This document shows, piece after piece, positions 47,976 through 59,214 of a stretch of 64,000 nt of DNA (the first letter of the stretch is position 1; each line of letters begins with the position of its first letter). The notes under the pieces were generated by a model that worked only from the letters and a program-made list of their open reading frames with translations, did no database searches and had not been told where the DNA came from. The translations under genes were made by a program, and so were the position numbers. Source of the DNA: Glebionis coronaria (taxonomy: Eukaryota; Streptophyta; Magnoliopsida; Asterales; Asteraceae); NCBI GenBank assembly GCA_025667525.1, contig CM046881.1:31321580-31385579 (forward strand), written 5' to 3'.

Positions 47976-48679
47976 CTTTCTTACTTTTCACAGTGTGTGA
48001 AGAAGCAAGGAATTATGAAAGTGTGTCCTAATGAGATATTTGATGATCTCAAATGGCTCTAGACTCGATCGTGCATTTTGGATTTTAGTGATCGGAGGCT
48101 GGAGAGGAGTGCTACCTTTTCAATACCAATTTATTCAGAGTGAATAAATCAATAGATAATGTGTTGTCTCCGTGTGATTAAAACAAATACCTTTTAATAG
48201 ATATCTGAGTTAGCTGGGATGGGTTGTGCATTGCATCACTGGGTCCATGATGTCTATCTTCAATATCAAGAATCATTAAAAATGATCTCAATAGCATATG
48301 TATTGACCCGGTTTCTGCCTAAAGTTGTAAGGAGGGCTTCTTTCTTTACACCCTTTATCTTTACAAATCTTTTTCATTCTTCAACCCCTTCAATGCTTAC
48401 CAATACGTCATAACTAGCACCTTGTTGTGATTGTTCCAGTGCTAACTTAAGTACTTGGTCGGCATTCAGCTACGTTCACAATCTTTCTCCAACTTTCCTA
48501 AGGACTACTATTTCTAGCTATGGAATGTCCTTGGGGAGATTCCTCTGGTTCTGGAAGAATCATAGGACTTAACCTATCCTACCATCCTTATGTCACCACA
48601 ATCTTCATCGTCGTGAAATAAATGAGTTTCGGGTAAGTATATGTCACCATGAAAATCCATTTTGATATAGAAAATCCAT

Positions 48680-49232
48680 TTTGCTCCCCCTTAACATATG
48701 CCACGATATTCGAAAACATTTCGCATATGTAGAGATGAGCCAGCACATTAAGGCAAACCATTTGTGATAATATCCCATATTAAATCACATTTTCTCCCCC
48801 ATATTAAAAATATTAACCCAATCGATGTTTTTAATATCAATTGATTTAATAGCATTTTAAGAAAATTTGGGAAGAAAAATGCAAATCCGATTATCTTCAT
48901 GAATTACACAAGCTCCCCTTCAAATTAATGAGGGTGTACTTGAAACGTGAATTAAATACCTTTTAAACACAAGTGTAAGGTATTTATCACGTGCAAAGAT
49001 CATATATGATAATGTATTCACAAGATAGCGATTTATGAGGTTGGACCTGAATGATGAAGAACATCATATGAAAGAGGCACATGGTTCTTGTTCACGAATG
49101 TTGGTCGCCTCATCACGTCTGAAGTTATCTCTTGACTCCATATGTACGATTGATATCGTTGTCTTGACACCAATATGTGAACTTGGCACCTTCGGCGTCA
49201 AAGATTCTGAATGCTGGACAATTGCTCCCCCT
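48680..49232 (-). repeat. Multiple polypurine tracts in the copia remnant
   Basis: On the minus strand, GGGGGAGC or GGGGGAGA runs occur near 48685, 48800 and 49230, and GGGGAGCTTG near 48910, in addition to those next to the LTR start at 46860 and 46975. Repeated PPT-like tracts ahead of the 3' LTR are a known Sirevirus trait. Confidence 0.6.
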
Positions 49233-49704
49233 CAATTGTTGACCTGTGTTCTATTGAAAGAGCTGTAGTCACCGTTTGAGTAGTCGCATCGTCGAGTATG
49301 GAGATACCAATTGTAGATTGCTATGGTTGTAGAGATGATAGCTTCATAAAAACAAGATTTCTCTTGTTTTAACAAATAAATGCACTGACACGTACATAAA
49401 TTCGTGTTAGATTGTGTTATAAAGTAAACACAATCCCTTACATGGTTATAAAGTAAACCATGCCCGAGAAAATTAATTCCCGTTGTTGAGTCAAAGCTTT
49501 CCGGTGAAATGCTTGACTAGAGTATAAAAAGCGGGTTACTATCTGAAATAATAGCAAACCATTTTGAGCATGTTTTAAAACATTTGAACTTCTGCTCGAA
49601 CTTTATTTACAACCCCGTGTCATTATTGAATGACATTTCTAGTATCGTAAATATTATCGATTCCAGAAGACATGCTCTTTTTATCAAAACATTTTTTGAA
49701 CACA

Positions 49705-50033
49705 TGTTAGAAATACGTTTTTACGTATATTAAAAGTATCGGTCACTCCACAATAATATTCATGTTGTAATAGCTCGTAGTTAGATATTAGGTATCATTT
49801 GCTTATTAACTTAAGTAAGAACCGGTCCATGGGCTTGTCATGGACCGGCCCAAGTCCACTTATGACTTGGAGTATAAATACCCCTTTCCACTAAGGAAAG
49901 GGGTTGGTGGTTGTCATTCTAAACTTTTCATATTAATAAAACCTTCCATTTATTCTCTCACTTTCTCTCTCTAGTTTCTCTCACTAGAAAACATCAACCC
50001 ACTTCATAGATTCATAGGTTATCAATTTCTACA
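49705..50033 (+). repeat. 5' LTR of the plus-strand copia
   Basis: Starts TGTTAGAAATACG, ends ATTTCTACA directly before the PBS, 329 bp. It has a TATA box TATAAATA at 49873-49880, and transcription would begin near 49905. A CT-rich tract (CTCTCACTTTCTCTCTCTAG) near 49955 precedes the end. The left border rests on similarity to the minus-strand LTR start at 46854. Confidence 0.75.
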
Positions 50034-50049
50034 TTTGGTATCAAGAGCT
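50034..50049 (+). other. Primer binding site of the plus-strand copia
   Basis: TTTGGTATCAAGAGCT immediately follows the LTR. It corresponds to the plant initiator tRNA-Met PBS (TGGTATCAGAGC) with one additional A. Confidence 0.75.
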
Positions 50050-50279
50050 ATGGGGTGATTTAAGGTAAGGATTGTGTTATTTTTTTAGTTTTTGAATCTA
50101 TTAGTGATCTTTAGGAAAAATCAATCTTGAATCTTGTTGTTTTTGGTGTTTTTGTTATTGGGATTGATTGATAAGGATTGGGTTTAGCTTATTTTGGTAA
50201 AAATCATAAAACTTTTTGTGGTTTTGGATCAAAAATCGGGGTTTTAAGCTGTTTTAGAAGTCTCGGAAATATTTCACCA

Positions 50280-50835
50280 GTTTATTCCGAATAGGATTTT
50301 CCGAATAGGAGGGTTTTCCGAATAGACAGTTTATTCCGAGTAGAAGTTCCGAATAGGAAGATTTTCCGAATAGAAGGTTTATTCCGAATAGAAGTTCCGA
50401 ATAGGATAGTATTCCGAATAGAGGGTTTTTTCCGAATAGACTTTCTGTTTAGAAGAAACTTTCCGAATAGCCACATCTTTCCGAATAGAAGATTTTTTCC
50501 GAATAGCAAAAAACTTTCCGAATAACCAACTTTTCCGAATAGAAACAACTTTTCCGAATAGCCAATCTTTCCGAATAGACACCAATTTTTCCGAATAGCC
50601 AAGTTTTCCGAATAGCCAAAATTTTCCGAATAGGAGGTCTTTTCCGAATAAGCCAAATTGCCAAGATATTCCGAATAGAAGAAAATATTCCGCATAGGGG
50701 TTTTTCCGCATAAGGGTTATTCCGCATAGAGTTTATTCCGAATAGAGTATTTTTTCAGCATAGGATTATTCCGAATAGGCATTATTCCGAATAAGGGTTT
50801 ATTCTGAGTTTGGGTTATTCCGTATAAGCAAGTTC
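50280..50835 (+). repeat. TTCCGAATAG array in the gag leader
   Basis: About 30 copies of TTCCGAATAG, three as TTCCGCATA and a few decayed (TTCCGAGTAG, TTCAGCATAG, TTCCGTATAAG), lie 14-20 bp apart with variable spacers. The array fills the leader and ends about 130-140 nt before the gag ATG at 50966. A donor-like AAG/GTAAGG stands upstream at 50064/50065. Reverse-strand ORFs here (IRKNWLFGKIGYSEKL) are repeat translations. Confidence 0.93.
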
Positions 50836-50965
50836 AAGGGGTATTTGAGGTTTTTCGACGATCTTTAGTGGATTTAATCTTGAGTTTAACCAACACAACA
50901 CAAATTCTCAACCTTTCTTCACTGCTCGATCAAACGATAATCTTTGAGTCTGTTAAGTGATCACA

Positions 50966-53900
50966 ATGAATCCAAGTTCATTAATGCCTCAGATGACATC
51001 TCTTACGGATATTTCGATCATAACGGGGACTGATAGTCGTCCACCGATGCTTATTAAAGAGGTGTTTGAGGCATGGCAAGGTCGAATGATGCAATATCTA
51101 AAGGGGAAACCGACCTACGGAAGGCTTATGGTCAAATCGATCTTGAATGGTCCACTCGACTATGGTACCATTACGGTTGACAACGTGACTAGACCACGAG
51201 AATTTGAAGAACTCACTCCTGCTCAACAACTTGTTGCAGATGCAGATGAAAAAGCTCTTCAAACAATTCTCCAAGCTCTTCCCCATGATATTTATAGGAT
51301 GGTAAGCAAGTATACGGTGGCAAAAGATTTATGGGAACGTCTTAAGGTGTTGCTACAAGGCACGTCTCTCACCAAACAAGAAAGGGAGTGTCAGCTGTAT
51401 GATTTGTTTGATAGATTCACCTACAACCCAGGGGAAACACTTCACGATTATTACTTCAGATTCACCACACTCATGAATGATCTGAATGTATACAATCTTG
51501 AGATTGCTCCATTCCAGGTTAACACCAAATTCTTGAATACTCTACCTCAAGCTGAATGGGGTGAGTATATTACCGATGTCAAGTTAACCAGGGATCTGCA
51601 CAAGTGTAATTTGGATCAAATATATGCCTTTCTTCAGCAGCATGAGAAGCATGTTATTATGCACCGTTCTTCTCGAGGTATGTATCCAGATTCCTTAGCT
51701 TTGATGGCGAATCAACCAAGTTTGTCTCACAACAACACACCTTATATCTTGGGACATCAAGCCTATCACCAATCGCCTTACATGACACCAACTTTTCCCC
51801 AATACTCGATCTTACCACAACCTCCCACCTCACATCAGCAACAGTATCGGTTCAATGCACCTTCACCACAGTATGGTTCACAACTTCATCCAGCAAATGT
51901 TGCACCTTATGCTCAACCTTCATATTCGTCTTATCAAGAGAATGCAGCATATCAAACAAGCTACCCTGATCAAATGAGTATTCCTTCTACTGATTATGCA
52001 ACTCATCCAGATCGAGCATTGTATTGTGATGATGAAGAAGTCCCTGTTCCTGTTTTCCAACAAGGAGCTGACCCAGTTGAAGTGCTAACTACTATGTCTG
52101 CATATCTCACAAGAACTTTAAGCAAACGAGGATTCAGAGGATCAGCTCCTACCAACAATCAGTTGAGGAATTCATCCAATTCTCGCCAACAAGCTACAAT
52201 TGAGAATGGCAGGGTCATGGTTCAGCCAATTCAACCATATCAGGGGAGATCTTCCACTTCAACCAATGCTCGCACAATCACTCCTGCTCCTGCTCCAATG
52301 GTTAACAATCCTCCACGGGCTAATACAGGCAAATTGAGAATGATTACCTGCTACAACTGCAAAGAAGAGGGTCATATGTCCAGGGATTGTAAGAAACCCA
52401 AGAGGAAAAGGGATGGACAGTGGTTTGCAGAAAAGATCTATCTGGTAAATGCTCAGGCGCAAGGAAGGGAACTTGATGAAGAGGAGCTTGCATTTCTTGC
52501 TGACCCAGGGATTGCTGAACAAGACGTTGTCACTACGCAGAATGCCGCTTACCAAGCTGATGATCTTGATGCGTATGATTCCGACTGTGACGACTTTCAA
52601 ACTGCAAAGGCTGCTTTCATGGCAACATTCTCCAGCTTAGGGCCAGATAAGAAATCTGAGGTACTTATTAACAACACCGATAATGCCACTGATGCTAGTA
52701 TTCAACCACATCAAGTTGGGCAAGAGAGTGCTAATTCGAATGAATCTTCGGTGGTGAGTCTTTCAAACGAGGAGACAAACAATGATAGCAATATCAATGT
52801 GAGTCCCCAGACTTTGAGTGAATCACAACCGGGAACCAGTTCGCATATGCCTACTTCTGCTCAGCAAGATTTGGTCATGGTTCCTGCTACATTACTTAGC
52901 CAAATGAATGCTGCACTCTTAGAAACCTTAGCTAAGAATAAGAATTTGTCTGATGAGCTTGCCTTAAGCAATGAGAAAGTACAAACTTTGGAATTAGTGC
53001 CTTCGTCTAGTGTTCTCACAAATCTCGAATATGATCATTTTAGAAACAAACAAATGAGTCACTTGCAAGAAATCGAAAACTTAAGAGCAAATCTGTCTAG
53101 TGAACTTAAAGAAAAGGAGTTAGTGGTCACTAATTTTCAAAAACTTCAAACTGATTTTGAATTACTCGAATCTAAGAAGACTGAAATGGAGATTAATGCT
53201 ACTAATAAGATTAGAAGTCTAGACTACTTGCTGTTAAGACAATACGCTGCTTCACAACTAGTTCACTTATTTGATGCTTCGTTTAAAGAGTTTAACTTAT
53301 CTCGTCTAAAAGGCCTTCCCCCTAATCCACGATATGCAAAACAAGCTTTAAGACATAGTCCTAGACTTTATAATGCAACTCAATTAGGATTGGCTTTAGA
53401 CCCGATTGTTTTTCCCAATGATCGAACAAGTAAGATTCTAGTTGATGAGGATCGGTCATACAATTCAGAAAAATATCCCGAGTGTGATTATTTTAAAATG
53501 AATAAGGAGCTTGCTAAAACTGATTTTAGAGTTCGCTTCCATATGGATAAAGATCTCATTACAGCACCAACCTACATGTTAGAAGAAGAACGCCCTAGTA
53601 CATTTCCTACACTTGTCAACATGGAAGGTCCTAAGGAAATTCCAAAGAATCTTCCACCTGTTAGCACTGTATGGTTAAACTTGAAAGAGATTAACCGATA
53701 CTTTACTAACTTTGACAAGGTCATTTTGGAATGTACGACTTCAAATGGCTTAAACGCCGGAGAATGGGCTTTCGAACACATGAACGAGGTGTTTAAAACT
53801 AAGATCAATCCGTTTGTCGAAAGTCTAAAAGGAAGTTTTGCATCTCTTAAGGAAAATCTTCAATTTGAAATTGGTGAAGTTCAAAAAGTATTTTATGAAA

Positions 53901-55798
53901 TGGACACCGCTTACGAACTGCAACTAATTGAAAAAGAAAAGATTTCAACCGAATATGACCGATTCTTGTCTGAAGTAATCTCGTGTGATGTGCTTACCAC
54001 TGTAAATGTTAATTATTCGAATGAGCTTACATCCACTATGATTAATTGTGATGCTGTGAATATTTGTGATGATGTTTGTGATATTTCTGTAAATGTTGCT
54101 GAAACTGTAAATGAGGTAGATAGTCATTCTTGTCACGAATCTAACGCTGAGTTTTTAAAGCTACAAGATTCTTATAATTTACTTTCTCAACGCTTTAATC
54201 AACTAGAACAACATTGTATATCTTTAGAATTAAAACAACAAGCTCAAAATGAAAATCTTTTGATATCAAATGTTTGTGAAAACGGTGTTGAGACAAGTGA
54301 CAAGATGATTGCAATTGTTAAGACATTAGAGGAAGAAATCATGAGATTGAAGAGAGAGATATCATCAAAGGAAACATTAAGAATGGAACTAGAGGCCGTA
54401 GAGTCTAAAAACCAAGTCTTAGAAATTAGACTATCAACTGTTCTAGGGGAGATGGATCGGACAAGGCAGGGACTATCCGCTCTTTATGGTTCACTAGAAG
54501 ATCGATTCGCTTTTAATGCGACACAGCAACAATATTATATTGAACAACTGAACCAAAAGTGCGAAGAAATCTCTGACTTGAACATCCTGCTCATAGACAA
54601 AAATATGGTTTTGGCTGAGTTAAAGGAGACACTTCTTCTCACCCGACAAGAAGTTGTTGATAACTTAGCTACCGACTCTGCACCGTCCACTAGTGCTCCA
54701 ACAACCAAGAAAGTAGTGCTTTATAAGAATCCGCTTCATAAGAGAAACCCGGCTGTATATGATGATTATATGAGGAATGCCATTAAGCATGTCGATCTTC
54801 TTAGGGATATTTTAGACGATCTTTATGCCTTAGATCCCTCAAGTAGCGACTATTATTCGGCTAATGAATATGTTAAGCGAGTTCAATATTGCTTGGCTTA
54901 TTTGCAATACATAGGTACACCAGGTTCTGCACTACTTAATAATAGGCCCATTGCTGTCACTCCATTTAATAAGACTCCAGGAGCGAAACCGTCATTGGCA
55001 CAATCAAGCAAGACATCTTTAAAATCTGCTGCTAATGTTCCCAATTTGCCTTCTACAGGATTAAAAGCAACTACTAAGGCTAAAGGATCGCCACTCAAGA
55101 AAGATAAGATCAAGCCCGCCACTAGTAGTGCCACAAAGAAGAAAGTAGAAGTCCACACTAGGAATGCTAGTTCAGTTTTAAATAAGACGAATCATGTTAA
55201 GACTAAAAGCTCTGCGCCTGTGCAGCAGCCTAAACCATTCGTGAATTCTGATTTAAATTGCTGGAATTGTAATGAATGTATGTTTTCACAGCGTCATGAT
55301 TTGTGTCTGATTGATCACGTTAATGAAATGAATGCTATTAAGAATGGTCTTGAATGGAAGCCAACGGGTAGAACTCGTGCCCAAGTTGGCTGGCAATGGC
55401 GTCCCACTGGTAGGACCTTTACTCTCGATGGTAAAATGTGCCCTTTAACTAGGAATGCATCCATTGAGGATAGGTCTGAGCGTCCTTTAGTTAGGAACAC
55501 TCGCACTCAAGTAAGGAAACAGCGCCCTTTAATTAGGTCTGCCCCCACTATAGTGCCTATCAGTGTAGAAATACCTCAGGATTTGAGCCAATTAGAATCT
55601 ACACCACCAATTAAGAAGAAGAAGGCTAGGAAATCTAAGAAACCTAGAGTTAGCAAATCTAAGATTAATAAATCTGTACCTGCTAATAACAAGGAACACT
55701 CAGATTCCGATACCTCTACATTGTCTTTGTGTGGTGATATTTTCAGGTGGTCCAAATCATCCTGTGGTATTTGGACTCCGGTTGTTCAAAACATATGA
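50966..55798 (+). CDS. Oversized gag-type ORF of the Sirevirus-like copia
   Basis: ATG at 50966, chosen because the frame opens only nine nt earlier at a GTG. It has 1610 codons. Residues about 1-250 are a copia gag (UBN2) domain ([56 protein letters not shown]). A Gln/Pro/Tyr-rich linker leads to the CCHC knuckle [14 protein letters not shown] (462-475). The next 950 residues are Ser/Thr/Asn-rich and helical, with coiled-coil stretches at about 645-750 and 945-1225. Then come [16 protein letters not shown] (1432-1447), a Cys/His cluster, and repeated W(K/R)PTGRT motifs (about 1465 and 1478), and a Lys-rich end. Gag builds the particle and binds RNA. The roles of the coiled coil and the C-terminal module are unknown. 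It overlaps pol by 52 nt, in another frame. Confidence 0.87.
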   Translation: MNPSSLMPQMTSLTDISIITGTDSRPPMLIKEVFEAWQGRMMQYLKGKPTYGRLMVKSILNGPLDYGTITVDNVTRPREFEELTPAQQLVADADEKALQTILQALPHDIYRMVSKYTVAKDLWERLKVLLQGTSLTKQERECQLYDLFDRFTYNPGETLHDYYFRFTTLMNDLNVYNLEIAPFQVNTKFLNTLPQAEWGEYITDVKLTRDLHKCNLDQIYAFLQQHEKHVIMHRSSRGMYPDSLALMANQPSLSHNNTPYILGHQAYHQSPYMTPTFPQYSILPQPPTSHQQQYRFNAPSPQYGSQLHPANVAPYAQPSYSSYQENAAYQTSYPDQMSIPSTDYATHPDRALYCDDEEVPVPVFQQGADPVEVLTTMSAYLTRTLSKRGFRGSAPTNNQLRNSSNSRQQATIENGRVMVQPIQPYQGRSSTSTNARTITPAPAPMVNNPPRANTGKLRMITCYNCKEEGHMSRDCKKPKRKRDGQWFAEKIYLVNAQAQGRELDEEELAFLADPGIAEQDVVTTQNAAYQADDLDAYDSDCDDFQTAKAAFMATFSSLGPDKKSEVLINNTDNATDASIQPHQVGQESANSNESSVVSLSNEETNNDSNINVSPQTLSESQPGTSSHMPTSAQQDLVMVPATLLSQMNAALLETLAKNKNLSDELALSNEKVQTLELVPSSSVLTNLEYDHFRNKQMSHLQEIENLRANLSSELKEKELVVTNFQKLQTDFELLESKKTEMEINATNKIRSLDYLLLRQYAASQLVHLFDASFKEFNLSRLKGLPPNPRYAKQALRHSPRLYNATQLGLALDPIVFPNDRTSKILVDEDRSYNSEKYPECDYFKMNKELAKTDFRVRFHMDKDLITAPTYMLEEERPSTFPTLVNMEGPKEIPKNLPPVSTVWLNLKEINRYFTNFDKVILECTTSNGLNAGEWAFEHMNEVFKTKINPFVESLKGSFASLKENLQFEIGEVQKVFYEMDTAYELQLIEKEKISTEYDRFLSEVISCDVLTTVNVNYSNELTSTMINCDAVNICDDVCDISVNVAETVNEVDSHSCHESNAEFLKLQDSYNLLSQRFNQLEQHCISLELKQQAQNENLLISNVCENGVETSDKMIAIVKTLEEEIMRLKREISSKETLRMELEAVESKNQVLEIRLSTVLGEMDRTRQGLSALYGSLEDRFAFNATQQQYYIEQLNQKCEEISDLNILLIDKNMVLAELKETLLLTRQEVVDNLATDSAPSTSAPTTKKVVLYKNPLHKRNPAVYDDYMRNAIKHVDLLRDILDDLYALDPSSSDYYSANEYVKRVQYCLAYLQYIGTPGSALLNNRPIAVTPFNKTPGAKPSLAQSSKTSLKSAANVPNLPSTGLKATTKAKGSPLKKDKIKPATSSATKKKVEVHTRNASSVLNKTNHVKTKSSAPVQQPKPFVNSDLNCWNCNECMFSQRHDLCLIDHVNEMNAIKNGLEWKPTGRTRAQVGWQWRPTGRTFTLDGKMCPLTRNASIEDRSERPLVRNTRTQVRKQRPLIRSAPTIVPISVEIPQDLSQLESTPPIKKKKARKSKKPRVSKSKINKSVPANNKEHSDSDTSTLSLCGDIFRWSKSSCGIWTPVVQNI

Positions 55799-58700
55799 CC
55801 GGAAATCGCTCGATGCTCCGAAATTTCGTCAGCAAGTTTCTTGGTACGGTTAAATTTGGGAATGATCATATAGCAAAGATTATGGGGTATGGTGAATATC
55901 AGATTGGAAACGTGACGATTTCTAGGGTATACTATGTTGAAGGTCTTGGTCATAACTTATTCTCAGTAGGACAGTTTTGTGATTCCAACCTTGAGGTTGC
56001 TTTTCGACAACATACTTGTTTCATCCGCAACTTGGAAGGAAAAGATTTGTTGAAGGGATCTCGTGGTGCAAATCTTTACACTTTGTCCTTACAAGACATG
56101 ATGGCCGCTTCTCCAGTATGTCTTCTCTCTAAAGCTTCTAAGACCAAGTCTTGGTTATGGCATCGCAGATTATCTCATCTTAATTTTGATGCTATTAATC
56201 ATCTGGCTAAAAACGAGTTAGTTCGTGGTCTTCCTAAGCTTAAATTTCACAAGGACCATTTATGTTCCGCGTGTTCAAGGGGGAAAAGCACCAAGAAATC
56301 TTACAAACCCAAAGCTGAAGACACTAATCAAGAAACACTTCATCTTCTGCATATGGATCTTTGTGGACCGATGAGAACTGAAAGTGTGAGCGGTAAAAAA
56401 TTCATTCTCGTCATTGTGGATGATTTTTCAAGGTTTACATGGGTTAGATTTTTACGTACAAAGGATGAAGCACCGAAAGCTATCATTACTTTTCTGAAGT
56501 TCATCCAGGTACGTTTGAATACCACTGTCCGCCGTATCCGTACAGACAATGGTACAGAGTTCGTCAACCAGACTCTTCGTGATTATTATGAAGGAGTTGG
56601 TATATCACATGAAACATCCGCTGCACGCACTCCACAACAAAACGGTGTCGTTGAAAGACGAAATCGCACACTTATGGAAGCTGCTAGGACCATGCTTATT
56701 TATGCGAACGCTCCATTGTTCTTGTGGGCAGAGGCTATTTCTACTGCATGTTTTACCCAAAACCGTTCTATCATTCGGAAACGCCATGGAAAAACACCTT
56801 ATGAGCTTCTACATGACCGCAAACCCGATGTTTCATTTTTCCATGTGTTTGGTGCTCTGTGTTATCCAAACATCAATAGTGAGAACTTGGGTAAGCTTCA
56901 ACCAAAAGCCGACATAGGTATTTTCATTGGTTACTCACCGTCCAAAAGAGCATACCGAATCTATAACCGTCGTCTTGGCAAGATTGTAGAAACTATGGAC
57001 GCTGATTTCGACGAGCTGACAGCGATGGCTTCTGAGCAACACAGCTCTGAACCCGCGCTTCATGAGATGGGACCCGGTGCTATAAGTTCCGGATTAGTTC
57101 CCAACAATCCTACTTCTACATCATTTTTACCACCAACTAGGCCTGAGTGGGATAAACTGTTTCAACCGTTGTTTGATGAATTCTTCGATCCCCCGACTGA
57201 TGAAGTTCCAACACCTGTAGTAATTGCTCCAATACCTGAAGTGGTTGCTCAAGTTAATGAACCTTTATCTAATGCATCTACAATTCACATTGAACCGGAT
57301 GCACCTTCACCAAGTGATTCTCAAACTTCACCTGAATCATCACCCCTACTTGTGCCTAATGATGTAGAAGAGGATTCCACTGATCACGACTTGGAATATG
57401 CTCACTTGCAAGAGCTTCCTTTCTTTGGTGTAGCGATCCCTGAAAACCCTTCAGCCGCCTCTACCTCAGAAGAAGCTCCATCTATTGTTCACTCCAGACC
57501 ACCTAGGATTGAAAAACATAGCACTAAATGGACAAAAGATCACCCAATTAGGAATGTTATTGGAGATCTAGATCGACCAGTCTCTACTCGCCATCAATTA
57601 CAAGAGAGTGCACTATATTGTTACTTTGATGCATTTCTCTCTGAAGTTGAACCCAAAAATTGGCAGCAGGCTATGACCCAATCATCTTGGATCGAAGCTA
57701 TGCAGGAGGAACTCAATGAATTCAAAAGACTAGAAGTATGGGAATTGGTTCCTCGCCCTGACAAAGTTAACATCCTTACTTTGTTATGGGTTTATAAGGT
57801 TAAACTTGATGAGATGGGTTCGGTATTGAAGAATAAGGCAAGATTGGTCGCTAGAGGATATAAACAGGCCTTGGGTATAGACTTTGAGGAATCTTTTGCT
57901 CCTGTGGCTAGATTGGAGGCGATTAGACTATTCCTTGTGTTTGCTGCTCATATGAACATGATCGTCTATCAAATGGATGTGAAGACGGCATTTTTGAACG
58001 GTGAACTAAGGGAAGAGGTTTATGTTAGTCAACCGGATGGGTTCGTGAGTACGGAGTCTCCTAACCATGTGTACAAGCTTAAGAAGGCTCTCTATGGGTT
58101 GAAACAAGCTCCACGCGCGTGGTATGATCTCCTGTCAACATATCTCATGTCGGAAGGCTTCTCCAAAGGCAAAGTGGACCCCACTCTATTCACTCTCAAG
58201 GACGGCAACGACATGCTTCTGGTACAAATTTATGTTGATGATATAATTTTTGCTGCCACTAACATAGAATTGTCTAAACAATTTGAGAAGATAATGTCCA
58301 CACGCTTTCAGATGTCGATGATGGGAAAAATATCATTTTTCTTAGGATTACAGATTTCTCAGAATCCCAGAGGCATCTTTATAAATCAATCCAAATATGC
58401 TCTAGAATCACTTAAGAAATATAACTTTGAGAATTGTGACCCCGTAGACACTCCAATGGTTGAGAAAACCAAGTTAGATGAAGATAGGGATGGGATTATT
58501 GTCGATCCGAAACTTTACCGTGGAATGATTGGCACCCTTCTCTATCTGACTGCTAGCAGGCCTGATTTGCAATTTGCTGTATGCATGTGTGCCCGGTATC
58601 AGGCTCGGCCTACCGAAAAGCACTTACATGTAGTTAAAAGGATCTTTCGGTATCTAAAAGGAACACTTCATCGTGGTCTATGGTATCCGAAAGATTCCTC

Positions 58701-59214
58701 GATTGCTTTAATATCATACGCAGATGCCGATCATGCTGGATGTCAAGATACGAGGCGTAGCACTTCTGGATCTGTGCAACTCCTAGGAGATAGATTGATC
58801 AGTTGGTCTTCAAAAAGGCAGAAAAGCGCTGCAATTTCTAGCACGGAGGCTGAATACATCGCCATGTCCAGTTGTTGTGCTCAAGTTCTTTGGATGAGAT
58901 CACAATTAACTGACTACGGTCTTGGATTTAACAAAATCCCGATGTATTGTGACAACAAGAGCGCCATTGCCCTTTGCTGCAACTATGTTCAACACTCCCG
59001 GGCCAAGCACATAGACATTCGCTACCATTTCATCAAGGAGCAGGTGGAGAACGGAGTGATCGAGCTGTATTTTGTCACTACTGAGTATCAGCTGGCGGAT
59101 ATGTTCACCAAAGCCTTAGATCGAGGACGAATCGAGTTTTTGATCGACAAGCTTGGCATGAAATCATTCACTCCAGCGACTCTCAAAGAGTTGGCAGAAG
59201 AATCAGCTGAATAG
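55747..59214 (+). CDS. copia pol: protease, integrase, reverse transcriptase, RNase H
   Basis: The frame opens at 55738. Numbering here starts at the GTG at 55747, since no ATG precedes the protease. Protease [13 protein letters not shown] (Asp10); pre-integrase zinc finger [12 protein letters not shown] with CSACSRGK; integrase core with Asp204 (MDLCGP), Asp267 (RTDNGTE) and Glu303 (NGVVERRNR), spaced D,D-35-E; RT with [33 protein letters not shown] and YVDD at 829-832; RNase H with [29 protein letters not shown] and DNKSAIAL. 1155 codons with no stop, so probably active enzymes. It lies in the -1 frame relative to the gag ORF, so expression needs frameshifting or splicing, or the shift is a mutation. 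Confidence 0.93.
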   Translation: MVQIILWYLDSGCSKHMTGNRSMLRNFVSKFLGTVKFGNDHIAKIMGYGEYQIGNVTISRVYYVEGLGHNLFSVGQFCDSNLEVAFRQHTCFIRNLEGKDLLKGSRGANLYTLSLQDMMAASPVCLLSKASKTKSWLWHRRLSHLNFDAINHLAKNELVRGLPKLKFHKDHLCSACSRGKSTKKSYKPKAEDTNQETLHLLHMDLCGPMRTESVSGKKFILVIVDDFSRFTWVRFLRTKDEAPKAIITFLKFIQVRLNTTVRRIRTDNGTEFVNQTLRDYYEGVGISHETSAARTPQQNGVVERRNRTLMEAARTMLIYANAPLFLWAEAISTACFTQNRSIIRKRHGKTPYELLHDRKPDVSFFHVFGALCYPNINSENLGKLQPKADIGIFIGYSPSKRAYRIYNRRLGKIVETMDADFDELTAMASEQHSSEPALHEMGPGAISSGLVPNNPTSTSFLPPTRPEWDKLFQPLFDEFFDPPTDEVPTPVVIAPIPEVVAQVNEPLSNASTIHIEPDAPSPSDSQTSPESSPLLVPNDVEEDSTDHDLEYAHLQELPFFGVAIPENPSAASTSEEAPSIVHSRPPRIEKHSTKWTKDHPIRNVIGDLDRPVSTRHQLQESALYCYFDAFLSEVEPKNWQQAMTQSSWIEAMQEELNEFKRLEVWELVPRPDKVNILTLLWVYKVKLDEMGSVLKNKARLVARGYKQALGIDFEESFAPVARLEAIRLFLVFAAHMNMIVYQMDVKTAFLNGELREEVYVSQPDGFVSTESPNHVYKLKKALYGLKQAPRAWYDLLSTYLMSEGFSKGKVDPTLFTLKDGNDMLLVQIYVDDIIFAATNIELSKQFEKIMSTRFQMSMMGKISFFLGLQISQNPRGIFINQSKYALESLKKYNFENCDPVDTPMVEKTKLDEDRDGIIVDPKLYRGMIGTLLYLTASRPDLQFAVCMCARYQARPTEKHLHVVKRIFRYLKGTLHRGLWYPKDSSIALISYADADHAGCQDTRRSTSGSVQLLGDRLISWSSKRQKSAAISSTEAEYIAMSSCCAQVLWMRSQLTDYGLGFNKIPMYCDNKSAIALCCNYVQHSRAKHIDIRYHFIKEQVENGVIELYFVTTEYQLADMFTKALDRGRIEFLIDKLGMKSFTPATLKELAEESAE

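Larger units (their letters stand above)
46480..49704 (-). mobile_element. 3' part of a minus-strand copia element
   Basis: On the minus strand, an LTR begins TGTTGGAAATACG at 46854 and runs to about 46480, sharing its start, the CGGTCACTCC block and CTCTCTCTAGTTTCTCTC with the LTR of the plus-strand copia at 49705. Upstream of it (higher coordinates) lies a polypurine stretch and about 2.8 kb of non-coding DNA. The segment 49690-49215, read on the minus strand, matches 59405-59880 of the plus-strand copia, its post-pol region: both contain GACTACAGCTCTTT followed by GAGGGGGAG/AAGGGGGAG. Coding parts are missing and would lie beyond the nested plus-strand copia. Confidence 0.72.

Noticed and set aside
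50282..50727. Overlapping minus-strand ORFs rich in IRKNWLFGK/YSEK
   Set aside because: Reverse translation of the TTCCGAATAG array.
50280..50835. CRISPR-like regular short repeats
   Set aside because: The 10-bp core is too short, spacers are 4-10 bp and related, and the context is a plant retrotransposon leader.
55735..55750. Canonical -1 frameshift heptamer at the gag/pol overlap
   Set aside because: T ATT TTC does not fit X XXY YYZ. Left as an open question instead of an annotated site.
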